Shown here: piece by piece, positions 61,805-64,000 of the stretch
Numbering within the stretch: the stretch's first letter is position 1
Layout of the letters: each line of letters begins with the position of its first letter
Source of the DNA: Gordonia soli NBRC 108243
GTDB lineage: Bacteria; Actinomycetota; Actinomycetes; Mycobacteriales; Mycobacteriaceae
Assembly: GCF_000334455.1 (NCBI RefSeq)
Contig: NZ_BANX01000011.1
Span: forward strand, 62,001 to 126,000
Reading direction: 5' to 3'
Length of the DNA: 64,000 nt
Notes under the pieces: generated by a model
What the model was told of the DNA's origin: nothing
Seen by the model: the letters and a program-made list of their open reading frames with translations, nothing else
The model's database searches: none
Position numbers and translations under genes: made by a program

Positions 61805-63457
61805 TCAGAGAGTCGGGATCGCCGCGAGCAGATCGCGCGTGTACGCGTCGGCGGGTGCCTCGAAGACCTGTTCCGCGGGTCCCTCCTCGACCACCCGACC
61901 GCGGTGCAGCACCACCAGGCGATGGCACAGCCTGCGGACGACGGCGAGGTCGTGGGAGATGAACACCAGTGCGAGACGTCGACTCTCGGTCAACTCGTGC
62001 AGCAGGTCGAGGATCTGCGCCTGTACCGAGATGTCCAGGGCCGAGACCGGTTCGTCGCAGACGATGAGGCGGGGATCGGCACCGAGGGCGCGGGCGATGT
62101 TGACCCGTTGTCGCTGCCCGCCCGAGAGTTCGCGAGGGTGGCGCGCGGCGACATCGGGCGGGAGATGAACCGCCTCCAGGAGTTCGAGCACCCGGTCCGC
62201 TCGGTTCTCCGGCGCGGTCGCGGACGCACCGACGCCCTCGGCGATGATCTCACGCACCAGGTGACGCGGATCGAACGAACCGACCGAGTCCTGGGCGACC
62301 AACCCGATCCGCCCCACGTGTGCGGGTGCCGGGTGCGGTGCGCCGAGGAAGAGGAGTTCACCCGCGTCACGCCCGGCGGATCCGGTGATCATCGACGCGA
62401 TCGTGGACTTGCCCGATCCGGATTCGCCGACGATACCGAGGACCTCGCCGTCATGCACCTCGAAGGAGACCTCGCTGACCGCCGGGATCGTCTGTCCGCG
62501 TGAGCGATAGCTCTTTCGGAGGCCACGCGCGGTCAGCAGGGGTACGGCCCCCGGGACCTCGCGGAGCGGAGGCCGCGCCGCGCCGCCGGGCACGGCCGCG
62601 AGCAGTTCACGGGTGTAGGCCGCGACCGGCCGGTCGATGACGTCGCGGGTCGGGCCCTCCTCGACGATGCGCCCACCCTGCATGACAAGGACCCGGTCGG
62701 CGAGCGCGGACACGACGGCCAGGTCGTGACTGACCAGGATGACGGCACGACCCGCGCGCGCCTGCGTCGCGATGAGTTCGAGGATCTGGGCCTGCACGGT
62801 GACGTCCAGTGCGGTCGTCGGTTCGTCGGCGATCAGCAGGTCCGGGTCGCCGGCCAGCGCCGCTGCGATCAATGCGCGCTGCCGCTGTCCGCCGGAGAGC
62901 TGAAACGACCGTCGGGCCCGGGTGGTGGCGGGATCGTCGATGCCGACCGAGGTCAGCAGGCTCTCCACCCGCTGGGCACGCTCCCGACGCGGGACCGACG
63001 ACAGCCCCTCGGTGATCTCCTTGGTGACCGTGCGCAGGGGGTCGAGCGCGGTGAGTGCGTCCTGCAGGATCAGTCCGATGCGCGATCCGCGGAATCGCCG
63101 CCAGTCACGTTCACCGAGATCCGACACGTCGTCGCCGAGCACCTCGAAACGGTCGGCGCGGACACGCGCGCCGTCACCTGCGAGTCCCACGATGCTGCGG
63201 GTGGTCACCGACTTCCCCGATCCGGACTCGCCGACGATCGCGACGACCTCGCCGCGCCGCACCGTGAGATCCACCCCGGTGACCACGTCGGGGTCGCCGC
63301 GGAACCCGATGTGCAGACCCGCGATCCGGACCACGACGTCATCTGGGCTCGTGGCGCGCGCCGCGCTCTGCGGGTCGGCGGCCGATCGGGATCCCCTCGC
63401 ATCGGCGAGCCCTACCGCAGGGGGCGCCGTCCTGGTCGACGGTTCGTAAATGGTCAT
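61805..63457 (-). CDS. ABC transporter ATPase with two nucleotide-binding domains (DppD-DppF type)
   Basis: The 550-residue protein has two ATPase cassettes in one chain, each with Walker A GESGSGKS and signature LSGGQRQR, and the OppD/OppF-type C-terminal segments after each. It energises the peptide importer whose permease and binding protein flank it. ATG 63457 overlaps the permease stop (63454). Confidence 0.9.
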   Translation of the reverse strand: MTIYEPSTRTAPPAVGLADARGSRSAADPQSAARATSPDDVVVRIAGLHIGFRGDPDVVTGVDLTVRRGEVVAIVGESGSGKSVTTRSIVGLAGDGARVRADRFEVLGDDVSDLGERDWRRFRGSRIGLILQDALTALDPLRTVTKEITEGLSSVPRRERAQRVESLLTSVGIDDPATTRARRSFQLSGGQRQRALIAAALAGDPDLLIADEPTTALDVTVQAQILELIATQARAGRAVILVSHDLAVVSALADRVLVMQGGRIVEEGPTRDVIDRPVAAYTRELLAAVPGGAARPPLREVPGAVPLLTARGLRKSYRSRGQTIPAVSEVSFEVHDGEVLGIVGESGSGKSTIASMITGSAGRDAGELLFLGAPHPAPAHVGRIGLVAQDSVGSFDPRHLVREIIAEGVGASATAPENRADRVLELLEAVHLPPDVAARHPRELSGGQRQRVNIARALGADPRLIVCDEPVSALDISVQAQILDLLHELTESRRLALVFISHDLAVVRRLCHRLVVLHRGRVVEEGPAEQVFEAPADAYTRDLLAAIPTL

Positions 63458-64000
63458 GTCGCGGTCCTCCGCTCGAATCGTCGGGCGACCTCGCGACCGA
63501 CGATGGTGGTCGCGACCACGGTCGCGGTGATGGCGACGCCCGGGAAGAAGACCGTCCACCAGGCGATACGGAGGTCGTCACGCGCCTCGGACAGGATCGC
63601 TCCCCATTCAGGAGTCGGCGGCTGCGGACCGAAGCCGAGGAAGCTCAGGGCCGCCGCACCGAGGATCGACGTGCCGAGACCGAGGGTGATCAGCACCGGC
63701 AGGGTGCCGATCGCGTTCGGCAAGATGTGCCGCCAGACGACGCGCGCACGCGATCGGGTCAGCAGGCCTGCGTGCGTGACGAAATCGGCGCCGGCGACGC
63801 GGGCGGTCTCGGCACGCATGACGCGGGCGAACCGCGGTGCGGACGCGATACCGATGGCGATGATCAGGTTGGCGGTCCCACTGCCGGTCAACGTGATCAA
63901 CACCAAGGCGAACAAGATCTCGGGAAATGCGCCCAGCAGATCGAAGAACCGGGACAGCACGATGTCGACCGCGCGGTTGCCGAGACCGGCGGCCAGCCCC
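63454..64000 (-). CDS. Peptide ABC transporter permease (DppC type), cut by the window end
   Basis: The frame is open to the window edge, so the N-terminus lies outside. What is seen has several membrane helices and the permease EAA loop region (RAETARVAGADFVTHAGLLTRSRARVVWRHILPNA), with FLGFGPQPPTPEWG before the last helix as in DppC/OppC. Overlaps the ATPase start. Confidence 0.88.
   Translation of the reverse strand, partial: GLAAGLGNRAVDIVLSRFFDLLGAFPEILFALVLITLTGSGTANLIIAIGIASAPRFARVMRAETARVAGADFVTHAGLLTRSRARVVWRHILPNAIGTLPVLITLGLGTSILGAAALSFLGFGPQPPTPEWGAILSEARDDLRIAWWTVFFPGVAITATVVATTIVGREVARRFERRTAT

Overview
The window is high-GC DNA with many GTG starts, ATGA gene overlaps and lipoprotein genes. 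Its gene content points to a mycolic-acid actinobacterium (Corynebacteriales): CYP51 with its ferredoxin, an FprB-type reductase, DUF3558 lipoproteins, F420/FMN luciferase-like oxidoreductases, an IdeR/DtxR-type iron box, KstR-like boxes and a DUF222/HNH (13E12-family) gene. Gordonia or a close relative is my best guess. This is inference from families; no rRNA or tRNA is present.

Layout. 216-1839: a double-hotdog thioesterase and a small Tat-type secreted protein. 1972-20385: a large catabolic region. A plus-strand operon (acyl-CoA synthetase, F420-type oxidoreductase, ecdysteroid-kinase-like phosphotransferase, extended SDR) converges on an eight-gene minus-strand operon (TetR, CYP123-like P450, SDR, CYP51, ferredoxin, NTF2-like protein, unknown protein, SDR). 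Divergent from the latter is a seven-gene plus-strand operon (aldehyde dehydrogenase, SDR, hydroxyisobutyrate-dehydrogenase-like, carboxymuconolactone-decarboxylase-like, alpha/beta hydrolase, thioesterase, zinc alcohol dehydrogenase). The core matches the gene order I recall for M. tuberculosis Rv0762c-Rv0771. 20366-24230: epoxide-hydrolase-like, amidohydrolase, DUF2277, quinone oxidoreductase and methyltransferase genes. 24329-26346: a broken DUF222/HNH gene and a non-coding stretch with a 21-bp tandem repeat. 26347-28250: an iron-siderophore pair behind an IdeR-like box. 28260-33080: a probable Baeyer-Villiger module (flavin monooxygenase, hydrolase, SDR) divergent from TetR and another SDR. 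33132-38026: four luciferase-like oxidoreductases. 38094-41157: toroid-fold protein, methyltransferase and GT4 glycosyltransferase operon. 41159-43766: FprB and an acyl-ACP-type thioesterase with a KstR-like box between them. 43870-47708: lipoproteins, including an S4-domain/DUF3558 fusion, small genes and a Ser-rich secreted protein. 47793-55720: a guanidine/urea-type nitrogen cluster whose carboxylase lacks its biotin carboxylase and biotin-carrier domains. 55809-58473: ArsR, TetR and a secreted TAP-like hydrolase. 58495-64000: an MFS exporter and a Dpp/Opp-type peptide ABC transporter cut by the window end.

How the genes fit together. The 2-20 kb region looks like one pathway: P450 oxidation, dehydrogenation to aldehyde and acid, CoA activation, then hydrolysis and thioester cleavage. 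A 26-bp operator with the same architecture occurs twice between the flavin monooxygenase and its TetR (31470-31522) and once in front of the acyl-CoA synthetase (1914-1939). This suggests that the Baeyer-Villiger module and the CoA-ligase operon are co-regulated although they lie 29 kb apart. The substrate is unknown; an isoprenoid or sterol-like molecule is the natural guess from CYP51, but nothing in the sequence proves it.
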